64,000 nt of DNA from Acidobacteriota bacterium (GTDB lineage: Bacteria; Acidobacteriota; Blastocatellia; Pyrinomonadales; Pyrinomonadaceae): the NCBI GenBank assembly GCA_018269075.1, contig JAFDVJ010000129.1:16552-80551 (forward strand), read 5' to 3'. A program made the translations under genes and the position numbers. Below the pieces are notes generated by a model, which had not been told where the DNA came from, made no database searches, and worked only from the letters and a program-made list of their open reading frames with translations. Every line of letters begins with the position of its first letter. Position 1 is the stretch's first letter. This document shows, piece after piece, positions 51,832 to 61,491 of this stretch.

Positions 51832-53943
51832 CTATTTGGTCGTTTTTTTATTGAGCTTCAGTTTCAGCGCGGCGATCTGGTCGGGGTCGCCCGAAAGATC
51901 GAGGGCCTTCTGCCACGACTGCCGGGCCGTTTCGGCCTTGCCCTGCTTCTGGTAAACGTCTCCGAGATGCTCGTGAATCGTCGCCGAGGTCGGGTCGGAT
52001 TTGAGGGCCTTTTTCAGATTTTCCTCGGCCAGATCGAGCTTGCCCATTTTGAAGTAGGCCCAGCCGAGGCTGTCCAGATATGACGAATTTTCGGGGTCGG
52101 TTTTGAGGGCCGCCTGAATGAATTTCAGGGCCTCGTCGAGTTTTTCATTGCGCTCGACGAGAAAATAACCGAGGTTGTTGAGCGCGATCGGGTTGTTCGG
52201 CGAATCGCTCAGAATTCCGCGCAGCGTCGCTTCCGCTCCCTTGAAATCGCCGGCCGACTGCTGGGCCGTCGCGAGCGTCAGGCGGGCGATCTGTTTTCGC
52301 TCGTCGGTGACGGCGATTTGGAGAGCCTGGTTGGCGGCATCGATCGCGTCCTTCCCGCGCTTGGAATCGCTGTAGAGCATCGAGATGAACAGGTAATTCG
52401 AAAAATCGTCGTTCCCCGCCGAGAGCGGGCCCGCATTTTTCTTGCCGATCAGCAGTTTGACGAGCGCGACGCCCTCATCGACCCGGCCGAGCTGGGCGAG
52501 CGCGGAGGCTTCCTGTCGGAGCAGACCGGTATCGCTCGGGAACCGGACGCGCGCCGCCTGGATCGCCTGCAGCGCTTCCTGCTTCTTTCCGGCTTCGCGA
52601 TAAAGCGCGATCAGCTGACGGTCGCTGAACAAATCCTCGTCGCCGAGCACGACCCGCGAGGCGGCAATCGCCTTTTTGGCGTCAGCTTCGCGATTCGCCT
52701 GTTTGTAAATCTGGATGATCCGCTCGAAAACCGAGGTCGCGAATTCGCGCTGGTCGTCGGTTGCCAGCGTGTCTTTGTCGATCCCGGCGATCGTCAGGGC
52801 TTTTTGATAGGCCGTCACGGCCTCGTCGATCCGGTCGGCGTTCTTGTAAAGATCGCCGAGCGACAGTTCGAGCACCGCCGCCGTGTTCTTGTCCTTTTCG
52901 ACCAGCTTGTTGATCGTCACGTTCAGAAATTTGGCGGCCTCGGCCAGATTTCCGGTCCGCGCCTGAACCTTGGCGAGAAGCATAATCAGCGAAACGCTCT
53001 CGGGATTGGCGTAAATCGCCTGCTGAAGCGATTGAATCGCGGTCGCCGCGGTTTTCGAATCAGCTTTTTCGAGCGCCCGGCTCAGCAGGTCGAGCGATTC
53101 GGCGTTTTCCGGGTCGTCGGCCACGGCCTGATTCAGCACCTCGACTGCTTCGGCGATGCGGTCGGCGTCGAGCAGCGCCTGCCCGAGCTTGACCGATGCG
53201 GCTTCCGGCGACAGGTTTTCCTGATTGCCCAGAATGGTCCGGTAAAAGCGCGTCTCGGTCGGGAGCGCCGAACCGACCCAGTTTTTGAGCGAAGTGATCC
53301 GATCGTCGGATTTGTTCTGCAGCCGGTAAAACTCGCTCAAAAAGGCCCAGGCCTCGGCGCTGCGGGGATCGAGACGGGTGACTTCCTTCCATTCCCTAAT
53401 GGCTTTCTGGGCGAAAGCGTCATCGAGCACGCCGTCGTTGAGCCGGCTTTTGATCGTATAAAGCCGCGAAAGGATGCGGTGACCGCCGTAATTGTCGTTG
53501 TCGATCCTAACCGCCAGCGAAGCCAGCGAAATCGCCTCGTTGATATCGTTCGGCGGCACGGAAAGCGTGAGCTCCGCGAGCGCGGTATAGCCCTCCGCGA
53601 GATTCGGGTTCAGTTCGACTGCCTTTTGAAAAGCCAGTTTGGCGAGCCGCGCAAGATTCGTGTTCTGCTGCGACCGCTGCCGCATCATCCAGAGATAGCG
53701 CTGACCTTCGAGCAGTTTGGCGTAGGACTGTTCGCGCCGTTCGCGCGACACTTCGTCGTTGCGCCCGAGGGTTTCGATGTTTTTTGACAGGGTTTCCGAC
53801 AGTTTCTGGGTCGGGGCCGGCGTCTTCACAACCATCGGCGGCGGCGTCTGGCGCGGGGTCGCCGAACCGTCGTTTTGGGCATTGATGATCGGGGCGGCCG
53901 CCAGCACCGTCAGCACCGAAACAAACTTTAAATTGAAATTCAT
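51832..53943 (-). CDS. Exported tetratricopeptide-repeat protein
   Basis: A 703-residue protein with signal peptide (VSVLTVLAAAPIINA), a proline-rich stretch (PRQTPPPMVVKTPAP) and then about 14 TPR-like repeats, e.g. ELNPNLAEGYTALAELTLS, ADDPENAESLDLLSRALEKA, LLILGN-like NPIALNNLGYFLVERNEKL and DPTSATIHEHLGDVYQKQGK. The start at ATG 53943 avoids in-frame sequence read from the next gene. TPR proteins of this kind often serve as periplasmic scaffolds for envelope assembly or secretion. The neighbours (membrane protein and BamD-like protein) support an envelope role, but no function is assured. Confidence 0.9.
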   Translation of the reverse strand: MNFNLKFVSVLTVLAAAPIINAQNDGSATPRQTPPPMVVKTPAPTQKLSETLSKNIETLGRNDEVSRERREQSYAKLLEGQRYLWMMRQRSQQNTNLARLAKLAFQKAVELNPNLAEGYTALAELTLSVPPNDINEAISLASLAVRIDNDNYGGHRILSRLYTIKSRLNDGVLDDAFAQKAIREWKEVTRLDPRSAEAWAFLSEFYRLQNKSDDRITSLKNWVGSALPTETRFYRTILGNQENLSPEAASVKLGQALLDADRIAEAVEVLNQAVADDPENAESLDLLSRALEKADSKTAATAIQSLQQAIYANPESVSLIMLLAKVQARTGNLAEAAKFLNVTINKLVEKDKNTAAVLELSLGDLYKNADRIDEAVTAYQKALTIAGIDKDTLATDDQREFATSVFERIIQIYKQANREADAKKAIAASRVVLGDEDLFSDRQLIALYREAGKKQEALQAIQAARVRFPSDTGLLRQEASALAQLGRVDEGVALVKLLIGKKNAGPLSAGNDDFSNYLFISMLYSDSKRGKDAIDAANQALQIAVTDERKQIARLTLATAQQSAGDFKGAEATLRGILSDSPNNPIALNNLGYFLVERNEKLDEALKFIQAALKTDPENSSYLDSLGWAYFKMGKLDLAEENLKKALKSDPTSATIHEHLGDVYQKQGKAETARQSWQKALDLSGDPDQIAALKLKLNKKTTK

Positions 53944-53954
53944 CGATAAACCTC

Positions 53955-54431
53955 TTATACCTTTTCGAGATTGGAAACGATCTTTTTCCAAACGTTCCTG
54001 CGCGGGAAATTGACCAGAAAAACGACCAGTGAGACGGCCAGCGCCCGGATCATATCGACGGCGTTCCCGCTCAGATAAGCGATCACCGCCCCCATCAGCG
54101 CCACGATTTCGGCCATCGAAGAGAGAATCAGCGAATTGACCCTCAAATTGCCGAGCAGACCGGCAATGCCCCGCAGCAGGGCGATGTTTCTGAGCCGCTC
54201 CCAGTTGAAAAACAGCCGGCGCAGCAGAAGACTGCCGACGGCGACGAACAGGACGGCCACCCAAAAGGAAGTAAAATCGGTGTCGGTTTTCGGATTTTCA
54301 TTTCTGACGATCCCCGTCACCGATACGAAACCCAGTATCAGGGCCATCAAAATCTGGCCGGCGACGATCAAAACGGTTGACCGGTAATGACCGTTGAGGC
54401 GGGCCAGATTTTCGGCGGAAATTTCGCTCAT
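53955..54431 (-). CDS. Integral membrane protein of unknown function
   Basis: A 158-residue protein with about four hydrophobic segments (STVLIVAGQILMALILGFVS, FWVAVLFVAVGSLLLRRLFF, MAEIVALMGAVIAYLSGN and MIRALAVSLVVFLVNFPRR). The start ATG 54431 is preferred over TTG 54434. Conserved blocks like SGNAVDMIRA resemble no family I know. It is 11 bp upstream of the TPR gene and 27 bp after the BamD-like gene, so the three are one operon. Confidence 0.8.
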   Translation of the reverse strand: MSEISAENLARLNGHYRSTVLIVAGQILMALILGFVSVTGIVRNENPKTDTDFTSFWVAVLFVAVGSLLLRRLFFNWERLRNIALLRGIAGLLGNLRVNSLILSSMAEIVALMGAVIAYLSGNAVDMIRALAVSLVVFLVNFPRRNVWKKIVSNLEKV

Positions 54432-54458
54432 CAAAATAAATCGAACAGACGCGCTTGC

Positions 54459-55985
54459 TTATTTCTGGGGCGTCGTCTGCGGCTTGGCGTCGTCGGTCTT
54501 TTTCGCCTGCTCGCAGGGCACGACCACCGCCGTCAGCGTCTTCGGGATCTCGCTCGCGGCCACGTCGCCGAGATTCTCGATGACCTTGTCGATCAGTTCG
54601 AACTTGCATTTATCGAAATCGCGCGTCATCAGCACGCCGTCCTTATCGATCGTCAGCGGATAGATGCCGAAAAGCTGGTTTCTGAAATTAGAGATGAACG
54701 AAGCTTTTTCGGGCGACAGGACATTGTTTCGATCCTTGTTCGGCTCGGGCACTTTGGCGCCGATGATCTGGAGCTGCTCCTTGGATTTTTCGACGTATTC
54801 GCTGTTCGGGTAATCGCTCACGATCTTCTGGAAATAACGCGCCGCCTGGTCGGTTTCCTCTTCGAGCAGATAGGTCACGGCCAGCTTGTAAAGCGCCTCG
54901 TCCATAAAGCTGAAATTCGGGTATTTGTCCAGAATCTCGCGATAGCGCGACTGGGCCCCCTTGAGGCCGCCTTTTTTCTGTTCGACCGACAGCGTGTAAT
55001 AGTAGTTGCCGATATAAAGATTGTGGAGGCCGAGATTGTCCTGCACTTCTTTGAGCCGCAGATCGACGAGCGGCCGGAGCGGCGAATTCGGGTAATTCTG
55101 GATAAAGGCCTTCAGTTTCTGTTCGGCGCGGCGGGCATTGGCGATCTCGCGGTCGGGCAGGCCGATCCGCCGCATTTCCGATTCGGCGATCTTCAGCAGA
55201 ACGCGGTCGGCGAGCGGATGGGTCGGGAAAAACGTCAGCCATTCCTGATAGCCGGCGGCCGCCTGAATCAGCGAGCTCGTTCCGCCTTCGAGATAAAACG
55301 AATCGGCGACGGCGAGCTTCGCCATCGGCAGATACGGCGATTCGGGATAGGTCGTGATGATCGTCTGGAAAAGCAGCCGGCCGACCTCGAAGTTGTTTTT
55401 ACGGACTTCCCTGGTCGCCGCCACGAACAATTCGCGGTCGCGGCCCGGGACGACGCTGCCGAGCAGCTCGTCGTATTCGTCGTTGCCGCCGCCGCCGAAG
55501 ATGCCGAGAAACTTCTTCTTTTTCTTGATGTCGCGCTTATCGCCGACCGTCGATTTCGGGTTCGCCCGGTTCGAGGCCGTTTCCTGCAATGCGCGCTCGA
55601 CCCCGATCTGCAGCTCAGATACGCGGGCCTCGGCCTGATCGATATCGCTCATCTCGTATTTTTCGGCCCGGTCGACCTTGCCGCGCAGGCTGTTGACGTC
55701 CGACTGAACGCTCGCGACCTCTTTGTCGAGGGCCTTCAAACGGCCGAGCGGGGTGTCGAGTTTTTCCTTGTCGTCCTTTTTATTCTTGTCGTCCTTGTTG
55801 TCTTCCTTGAGACTGGCCATCGCGTTTTTCAGCGACTGGCGCATCGCTTCGAGCTTCGAGCGCATAATCTCGAGCCGCTGAACCGGGGTTCCATCGACCG
55901 TCCGGTTTTGCGCCGCCGCCGGCAGCATCGAACCGATCACCAAAATAAAACTCAAAATAATGGCTTTTCTGACACTAACAAACAT
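54459..55985 (-). CDS. Exported BamD/YbgF-like coiled-coil and TPR protein
   Basis: A 508-residue protein with signal peptide (AIILSFILVIGSMLPAAA). Residues 40-140 form a lysine/glutamate-rich coiled coil (LDKEVASVQSDVNSLRGKV), followed by a Lys run and GIFGGGGND. The second half has BamD/Tol-Pal TPR-like repeats (LLFQTIITTYPESPYLPMAK, LKAFIQNYPNSPLRPLVDL, YREILDKYPNFSFMDEALY and YFQKIVSDYPNSEYVEKSK), the pattern of outer-membrane assembly lipoprotein-like factors. No lipobox Cys is seen at the signal end, so it is probably soluble in the periplasm. First gene of an operon with the membrane and TPR proteins. Confidence 0.87.
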   Translation of the reverse strand: MFVSVRKAIILSFILVIGSMLPAAAQNRTVDGTPVQRLEIMRSKLEAMRQSLKNAMASLKEDNKDDKNKKDDKEKLDTPLGRLKALDKEVASVQSDVNSLRGKVDRAEKYEMSDIDQAEARVSELQIGVERALQETASNRANPKSTVGDKRDIKKKKKFLGIFGGGGNDEYDELLGSVVPGRDRELFVAATREVRKNNFEVGRLLFQTIITTYPESPYLPMAKLAVADSFYLEGGTSSLIQAAAGYQEWLTFFPTHPLADRVLLKIAESEMRRIGLPDREIANARRAEQKLKAFIQNYPNSPLRPLVDLRLKEVQDNLGLHNLYIGNYYYTLSVEQKKGGLKGAQSRYREILDKYPNFSFMDEALYKLAVTYLLEEETDQAARYFQKIVSDYPNSEYVEKSKEQLQIIGAKVPEPNKDRNNVLSPEKASFISNFRNQLFGIYPLTIDKDGVLMTRDFDKCKFELIDKVIENLGDVAASEIPKTLTAVVVPCEQAKKTDDAKPQTTPQK

Positions 55986-56045
55986 AAATTACCTCAAAAT
56001 TTTACGGGAAACGAAACCGGAACGAACAATCCGAAACCAAACCGT

Positions 56046-56708
56046 TCAAACCCAAACCGTGGCCGCCTCGATCAGCTCGCGGGCCGACGCCGCCGGCTGC
56101 CCTTTTCCGAAAACCGCCGACCCGGCGACGATGATTTCCGCACCCGATTCGACGATCTTCCGAATATTCCCCAAATCGATCCCGCCGTCGATCTCGATCC
56201 GGACCGGCAGGCCGCGCTCATCGATCAGCCGCCGCAGTCGCCGCAGTTTGTCGACGGCCGTGTGGATGAATTTCTGGCCGCCGAATCCCGGATTGACCGA
56301 CATCAGCAGAACGAAATCGGCGAACGGCAGCGCTTCTTCGAGCGATCCGAGCGGCGTCGCCGGATTGATCGCGATGCCCGCCTGACCGCCCGCTTCGCGG
56401 ATCGCCGTCAAAGTCCTTTGCAGATGAACGTCGGCTTCGACGTGCACCGAAACCATATCGGCCCCGGCCCTGACGAAATCGGCCGCATAGCGGTTCGGTT
56501 CGACGATCATCAGGTGACAATCGATCGTCAGGTTCGTGATTTTTCGGATCGATTTGACGACCGGCAGCCCGATCGTGATGTTCGGCACGAACCGGCCGTC
56601 CATCACGTCGACGTGGAGCACGCCGGCGCCGCCCTCCTCGACCGCGCGGATTTCCTCCGCCAGCCGGGTAAAGTCCGCCGATAAAATGGAAGGCGCCAGT
56701 TCAAACAT
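56046..56708 (-). CDS. rpe: Ribulose-phosphate 3-epimerase
   Basis: A 220-residue (beta/alpha)8 epimerase converting ribulose 5-phosphate and xylulose 5-phosphate. Motifs: LAPSILSADFTRLAEEI, VLHVDVMDGRFVPNITIG with metal residues His and Asp, DCHLMIVEP, LLMSVNPGFGGQKF, IEIDGGIDLGN and VAGSAVFG. Length is normal. It lies between the PASTA protein and BamD-like genes on the same strand. Confidence 0.98.
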   Translation of the reverse strand: MFELAPSILSADFTRLAEEIRAVEEGGAGVLHVDVMDGRFVPNITIGLPVVKSIRKITNLTIDCHLMIVEPNRYAADFVRAGADMVSVHVEADVHLQRTLTAIREAGGQAGIAINPATPLGSLEEALPFADFVLLMSVNPGFGGQKFIHTAVDKLRRLRRLIDERGLPVRIEIDGGIDLGNIRKIVESGAEIIVAGSAVFGKGQPAASARELIEAATVWV

Positions 56709-56768
56709 TTATTCGATTATCTTCCCCTACTTTGTTGCACTTTGAAATCTTCGAGTTGCCCTCCCGGG

Positions 56769-57446
56769 TTACGGGTTGCGCCGCGGCCGCGTATCGCCGC
56801 CGGTCGGAGTTTTCGCCGGATTCGGCTTGGGCGTTTCCGCCGGGGTCGGCTTCTTGACCGGGGAAGTCGTTTCGTTCTTGTTATCCTTGTTCGAATTGCC
56901 CGACGATTCGGATCCGCTCTTGTTCTCGGGACCGGCCGAGTTCGAGCTCGTGTTCGAGTTGTCCTTGATCACGTCGCGGGTGGTCGAGCCCTTCTTTTTG
57001 TTGGTGTTGGTGTTCGAATTGGATTTCTTTTTCGGCTGGTCCGAGATCAGTTCCTCGATCTTTTTCGAATCGTCCTCGTCGAGATTCTGGTTGCCCTTTT
57101 TGAGCGTCGTCGGCTTTTCGTCGCCCTCGGGATTCGATTTGCTGGTGACGACCAGAATCATCTGACCGGTCTTGACCGTGTCGCCCGGTCTGGGAAGCTG
57201 TTCGAGCACCGTGTTCGGCTGCTCCTCGCTGTAGCGGTCGGCCCGTTTCTTGATGCGGAGCCCGAGCGCTTCGAGCTCTTTTTCGCTTTCGGCGTAATTT
57301 TTGCCGACGATTTCGGGGACGATCACTTCCCGTCCCTGCAGCGAGCGGTAGACGACGAAGGCCATTCCGACGAAAAAGGCCAGCGTCAAAAGCCCGACCA
57401 TAATCAATTTTCCGAGCGCCGATCCGATTTTTTTGATAAAACTCAC
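56769..57446 (-). CDS. PASTA-domain membrane protein
   Basis: A 225-residue protein with one N-terminal transmembrane segment (LIMVGLLTLAFFVGMAFVVY), then a single PASTA domain (VPEIVGKNYAESEKELEALG, ... NTVLEQLPRPGDTVKTGQMI) at about residues 45-110, and a low-complexity tail rich in Lys, Asn, Ser and Pro. GTG 57446 is the best start because gggag lies about 12 bp upstream; a TTG at 57458 is directly next to that sequence. No kinase domain is attached. It may sense or bind cell-wall muropeptides. rsmB is upstream and rpe downstream. Confidence 0.87.
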   Translation of the reverse strand: MSFIKKIGSALGKLIMVGLLTLAFFVGMAFVVYRSLQGREVIVPEIVGKNYAESEKELEALGLRIKKRADRYSEEQPNTVLEQLPRPGDTVKTGQMILVVTSKSNPEGDEKPTTLKKGNQNLDEDDSKKIEELISDQPKKKSNSNTNTNKKKGSTTRDVIKDNSNTSSNSAGPENKSGSESSGNSNKDNKNETTSPVKKPTPAETPKPNPAKTPTGGDTRPRRNP

Positions 57447-57537
57447 TTTTTTAACCAACTCCCAAAATTAAAACGAAAGTCTAGCATTTTTTATGCGAAC
57501 AAACGAGTGAAAAGACAATGAAAACCTTACCAGAAAC

Positions 57538-58797
57538 TTATTTCTTTTCAAAAACCGCGACGAAAAATCCGTCGATCCCGTGTTTCTGCGGAAAGGTGCG
57601 CGCAAAACCCTCGGCCGTCGTCAGCGACCCGGGAAGCCCGGCCGGCGATTTTACGAAAGCCGCGCCGCCGCCCAGAAACCGTTCGCAGACGATCTCGTTT
57701 TCCTCGATTTCCAATGAACAGGTCGAATAAATCAGCCGGCCGCCGCTTTTAACCATTTTGGATGCCTGTTCGAGGATCCCGAGTTGTTTCCGTTGTAGCT
57801 CGGAAAAATCAGCCGGTTTGAGATAATAACGGATTTCCGGGTTATGTCGGATCGTCCCCGTGCCCGAACAGGGCGCGTCGACGAGCACGACGTCGAAAGA
57901 TTCAGGGGCGAACGGCAGCGGCTGTTCGGCATCGTACCGGACGACGGCGACCTCGCCGACGCCCTGCCGCCGGCAGTTTTCGCGAAGTATCTTCGCCCGC
58001 GGCTCGAAACGGTCGCCGGCGACGATCAATTTGGATTTGAGATCGCGATAAACGGCGGCGATCTGCGTGGTCTTGCTGCCGGGCGCCGCGCAGACGTCGA
58101 GAAACCGGTCGCCTTCTTTGAGTTTGACGGTTTGTCCGACAAGCTGCGAGCCCTCGTCCTGAAAATAAATCTTGCCGTTCGCGGCGAGCTCGCGCAGGTA
58201 ATTCCGGTCGGCCGGCTCTTTGGCAAGCGATTCGCGGACGGCCGCCGTCGTCCGCGCCGTCCACCGAAAGCCCGGCCCGGGCGTTTCGTTGTCGGCCGCC
58301 GCGAGCTTCGCGGTTTCCTCGAAGCCGAACTGGCCGATCCATTTTTCGAGCAGCCACCGCGGATGCGACGTTTCGACCGACAGACGGTCGAGCTCGTCCG
58401 CGAATTCCGGGACGAACGGGCCGCGCGTAAAATTGCGGAGGACCGCGTTGACCAGTCCCCGGGCCGAGGTTTTCTTCGCCCGCTGAACCAGATTGACCGC
58501 GTCGTTGATCGCCGCGTGGGCCGGGATCCGGTCGAGAAAAACGAGCTGGTAAAGCGCGCTCCGGAGGATGATTCTGACCACCTGATCGAGTTTTCGGTCA
58601 TTCGTCAGCCGGTCGATAATCCGGTCGAGATAAATCTGCCGCCGCAGCGTCCCGAGCACGATCTCGTGACAGAGCGCGCGGTCGGGGGCGGACAGATTCT
58701 CTTCGCCGGCCGCCAGCAGGACGGACGAAAAGGCCTTTTCCCGCTCGATCTTTAAAAGGATTTCGGAGGCGCCGATGCGGGCCGGTGATATTTTCAT
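57538..58797 (-). CDS. rsmB: 16S rRNA m5C967 methyltransferase RsmB
   Basis: A 419-residue RNA methyltransferase that modifies C967 of 16S rRNA with SAM. The N-terminal NusB-like domain has REKAFSSVLLAAGE and AAINDAVNLVQRAKKTSARG. SAM motifs are LDVCAAPGSKTTQIA, VAVVRYDAEQPLPF and VLVDAPCSGTGTIRHNPEI (PC motif), and the catalytic Cys lies in IYSTCSLEIEENE. Start ATG overlaps the trhO stop by 4 bp, so it is coupled to fmt-trhO. Confidence 0.95.
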   Translation of the reverse strand: MKISPARIGASEILLKIEREKAFSSVLLAAGEENLSAPDRALCHEIVLGTLRRQIYLDRIIDRLTNDRKLDQVVRIILRSALYQLVFLDRIPAHAAINDAVNLVQRAKKTSARGLVNAVLRNFTRGPFVPEFADELDRLSVETSHPRWLLEKWIGQFGFEETAKLAAADNETPGPGFRWTARTTAAVRESLAKEPADRNYLRELAANGKIYFQDEGSQLVGQTVKLKEGDRFLDVCAAPGSKTTQIAAVYRDLKSKLIVAGDRFEPRAKILRENCRRQGVGEVAVVRYDAEQPLPFAPESFDVVLVDAPCSGTGTIRHNPEIRYYLKPADFSELQRKQLGILEQASKMVKSGGRLIYSTCSLEIEENEIVCERFLGGGAAFVKSPAGLPGSLTTAEGFARTFPQKHGIDGFFVAVFEKK

Positions 58798-59549
58798 CGC
58801 TTTTCGACGGGATTCGCCTCCGCAGGCTCACTCTTCCGGTTGTTTTCGCTGCGAAGGCTGTTGTCGAGGGCGATCCGGTCGTCGAAAACGAAACATTCGC
58901 CTTCCCAGAGCGAATCGTTTTCCGGAGTCTCCTCGAGATATTTCAGGATTCCGCCGTCGAGCTGGTAGACTTCCGCGAACCCGAGCCCCTTCATAAACGG
59001 CGCGAATTTCTCGCAGCGGATCCCGCCCGTGCAGAACATCGCGATCTTCTTATCCCGGGCCGAACCGAAATTTTCTTCGACGAATTTCGGCAGATCGCTG
59101 AATTTTTCGATCCGCGGGTTGAGCGCGCCGCGAAACGTGCCGAGCTCGACCTCGTAATCGTTGCGGGTGTCGAGCACGATCGTTTCCCCGTCCGCGATCA
59201 GTTCGTTCCACCGCGCGCTGCCGACGTGCGTGCCGGCGCCCCGCTCGATTTCGACCGATTGTTTGAGCGTCACGATCTCCGGTTTGATCCGGATTTTGAT
59301 CTTCAGAAACGGGCAGCTCTCGTGAAATGAAGATTTAAAGCACAGGGTCGTCGCGAAGACGTTTTCAAGCACCCGGATAAACCGTTCGATCCCGTCCGGC
59401 GGGCCGGCGACCGTCGAATTATAGCCCTCGGGGGCGATAATGATCGTCCCCCTGATCCCGAGCTCGCGCATCGCATTGGTCAGCTCCGACTTGATCGCCG
59501 GCAGGTTTTCAAGCGGTTTGAATTCGTAAAAAGTGATGATCCGGTACAT
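58794..59549 (-). CDS. trhO: tRNA U34 hydroxylase TrhO (rhodanese family)
   Basis: A 251-residue rhodanese-family tRNA uridine 34 hydroxylase. Motifs: RIITFYEFKPLENLPAIKSE, LGIRGTIIIAPEGYNSTVAG, ERFIRVLENV, VLDTRNDYEVELGTF and catalytic Cys in KKIAMFCTGGIRCEKFAPFM. ATG 59549 is 2 bp after the fmt stop (TGAAAATG); a TTG at 59555 is less likely. The C-terminal 35 residues carry an unusual charged tail. It belongs to the fmt-trhO-rsmB set. Confidence 0.93.
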   Translation of the reverse strand: MYRIITFYEFKPLENLPAIKSELTNAMRELGIRGTIIIAPEGYNSTVAGPPDGIERFIRVLENVFATTLCFKSSFHESCPFLKIKIRIKPEIVTLKQSVEIERGAGTHVGSARWNELIADGETIVLDTRNDYEVELGTFRGALNPRIEKFSDLPKFVEENFGSARDKKIAMFCTGGIRCEKFAPFMKGLGFAEVYQLDGGILKYLEETPENDSLWEGECFVFDDRIALDNSLRSENNRKSEPAEANPVEKR

Positions 59550-59551
59550 TT

Positions 59552-60484
59552 TCAATTCAATGTCTCGCCGGCCGCCAGTTTGACGCCGTTCAGAAAATCG
59601 CGGGTTTTCATACGGTTTTTACCCTCGAGCTGGAGCTCGCTCAGTCTGACGATCGTTGCGTCGCCGCATTGAACGAGGATCTGATCGCCCTTCGCGTACA
59701 AAACCGTGCCGGGCGGCGACGGCTCGCTTTCGAGCACGGTTTCGACCGCCGCCTTCCAGATCTTCAGTTTTTTCCCCTGATAAAACCCGTAGCTCGACGG
59801 AAACGGCTGAAAACCGCGCACCCGATCGACGATCTCGCCCGCCGGCCGCCGCCAGTCGATCGCGCCGTCCTCCTTTTTCATCAGCGGGGCGAGCGTCGCC
59901 GCCGCGTGATCCTGCGGGACGGGTTCGATCTCATCGAATTTTTCAAGCGTCGCGGCCAGCAGATCGCCCCCCAGAAAAGAAAGCCGCGTCATCAGCTCGA
60001 CGGCCGTTTCTTCCGGGCCGATTTCGGTTTCAGACTGGAGCAGAATATCGCCCGTGTCGAGCCCGGCGTCCATCCGCATCGTCGTCACGCCGGTTTTCGT
60101 TTCGCCGCGGACGATCGCCCAGTTGACCGGCGCCGCCCCGCGATATTTCGGCAGCAGCGAAAAATGGACGTTGACCGCGCCGAGCGGAAAGGCTTCGAGA
60201 AAGCCGGCCGGCAGGATCCGGCCGTAGGCGACGACGACCGCGACGTCCGCCGCGTGCGATCTGAACAGTTCGAGCGCTTCGACTGTTTTGATCTTCGTCG
60301 GCTGAAAGACCGGCAGCCCGTTTTCGACCGCGAACTCCTTGACCGGCGGCGCGGTCAGTTTATTGCCGCGGCCGGCCGGCCGGTCGGGCTGCGTGTAGAC
60401 GGCGACGAGCTCGTGGCCTTCGGTCAACAGTTTCTGCAGGCTCGGAACCGCGGCCTGCGGCGTACCCATAAAAACGATCTTCAT
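59552..60484 (-). CDS. fmt: Methionyl-tRNA formyltransferase
   Basis: A 310-residue enzyme that formylates initiator Met-tRNA with 10-formyl-THF. Motifs: IVFMGTPQAAVPSLQKLL, VYTQPDRPAGRGNKL, VVVAYGRILPAGFLEAFPLG, AVNVHFSLLPKYRGAAPVNW (catalytic Asn-x-His plus SLLPxYRG), and GVTTMRMDAGLDTGDIL. The C-terminal OB domain is present to the end. A common bacterial gene grouping with rsmB. Confidence 0.97.
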   Translation of the reverse strand: MKIVFMGTPQAAVPSLQKLLTEGHELVAVYTQPDRPAGRGNKLTAPPVKEFAVENGLPVFQPTKIKTVEALELFRSHAADVAVVVAYGRILPAGFLEAFPLGAVNVHFSLLPKYRGAAPVNWAIVRGETKTGVTTMRMDAGLDTGDILLQSETEIGPEETAVELMTRLSFLGGDLLAATLEKFDEIEPVPQDHAAATLAPLMKKEDGAIDWRRPAGEIVDRVRGFQPFPSSYGFYQGKKLKIWKAAVETVLESEPSPPGTVLYAKGDQILVQCGDATIVRLSELQLEGKNRMKTRDFLNGVKLAAGETLN

Positions 60485-60510
60485 AGTCGAACAAACTATT
60501 TATCATAAGG

Positions 60511-60539
60511 AAAAAAGGCGAAAGCGCAAAACTTTCGCC
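60511..60539 (-). terminator. Terminator after the exported gene at 60567
   Basis: Stem ggcgaaag/ctttcgcc (60517-60524 and 60532-60539) with six T on the minus strand; the run lies between the exported gene and fmt. Confidence 0.88.
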
Positions 60540-60566
60540 CCTACGGTTTCCGAAATTTTCAGGAAA

Positions 60567-61472
60567 TCAATACGCGCAGTGATAATTCGAGCCTTCGAAA
60601 ACCCGCGTCCATTTGCCGTTTTCGCGGCGATAGGCGTAAAAACCCGCGCCCTCGAAACCCGGCGAATAGGTGAAGATCTCGGCCACGCCGTCGTTGTCGA
60701 TGTCGAAAACGTCGAGCAGCAGCTCGTGATCGAGCCCGGTCGTATCGACGTCTTTGAAATCCTGACTCATCACTTCCTCTTTCTTGAGCGTGCTGAAACT
60801 GCTGTAGCCGAACTCGTATTTGCCCCTCGCGTTCTGACCGGCGATGAAAAACAGCAGCGCCCGTTCTTCGGCCCCGGTTTCGACCCAGTATGAACCGACC
60901 ATTTCCGGCTTTTTGTCGTTGTCGACATCGAGTACCGTCAGATTATGATAATGCAGGTTCTTCTGGGCGGCAGCCGAAACGTTTTGGGCCGTGAGCTCGG
61001 CGCGGACGAGCTTGTCGATCTCGGCCTTTTCGGCGGCCGTCGGTTTTCGCCGGAGCCCCGAAGCCGCCGATTTCGAAACCAGATCGGTCGCGAGCGCCAT
61101 CACGAAGCCGCCGATTTTGACCTTCGTCGACTGGATGGTGACATCGGCCATATTTTTGGCGCAGTCGGACTTGGCGTTGGCGTTTTTGACGGTCACCGTG
61201 CCGGCGGTCGCTCCGCCGAAGATCAGGCGATAGGCCGTTTTCGGTTTGTAATAATTCTTGACGAACGCGGCGAGATCTTTGGGATCGCTGTCGCCGCCGA
61301 CCGCTTCCGTCAGCTTGCCGTTTTCGATAAAGGCGATCGGCTCGATCAGCGCGCCGTCGTTGACGACGCCGTAAATGATCGATTTCCCGCGTTTTTGGGC
61401 GAAGATCGGCGCGACCAGCGACGCCAGAACAAATAAGCACAGTAAAATTCTGATCGGATGTTTGTTGTTCAT
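60567..61472 (-). CDS. Exported protein of unknown function
   Basis: A 301-residue secreted protein. Signal peptide LLCLFVLASLVAPIFA; start ATG 61472. The C-terminal part contains two FG-GAP-like short calcium-type loops (LDVDNDKKPEM and FDIDNDGVAEIF), suggesting a beta-propeller-like or calcium-binding region, and earlier segments such as KRGKSIIYGVVNDGALIEP and VTIQSTKVKIGGFVMALATD are of unknown family. Downstream of alkaline phosphatase by 19 bp on the same strand. Confidence 0.82.
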   Translation of the reverse strand: MNNKHPIRILLCLFVLASLVAPIFAQKRGKSIIYGVVNDGALIEPIAFIENGKLTEAVGGDSDPKDLAAFVKNYYKPKTAYRLIFGGATAGTVTVKNANAKSDCAKNMADVTIQSTKVKIGGFVMALATDLVSKSAASGLRRKPTAAEKAEIDKLVRAELTAQNVSAAAQKNLHYHNLTVLDVDNDKKPEMVGSYWVETGAEERALLFFIAGQNARGKYEFGYSSFSTLKKEEVMSQDFKDVDTTGLDHELLLDVFDIDNDGVAEIFTYSPGFEGAGFYAYRRENGKWTRVFEGSNYHCAY

Positions 61473-61491
61473 AATTTTTTTCGGCAATTGT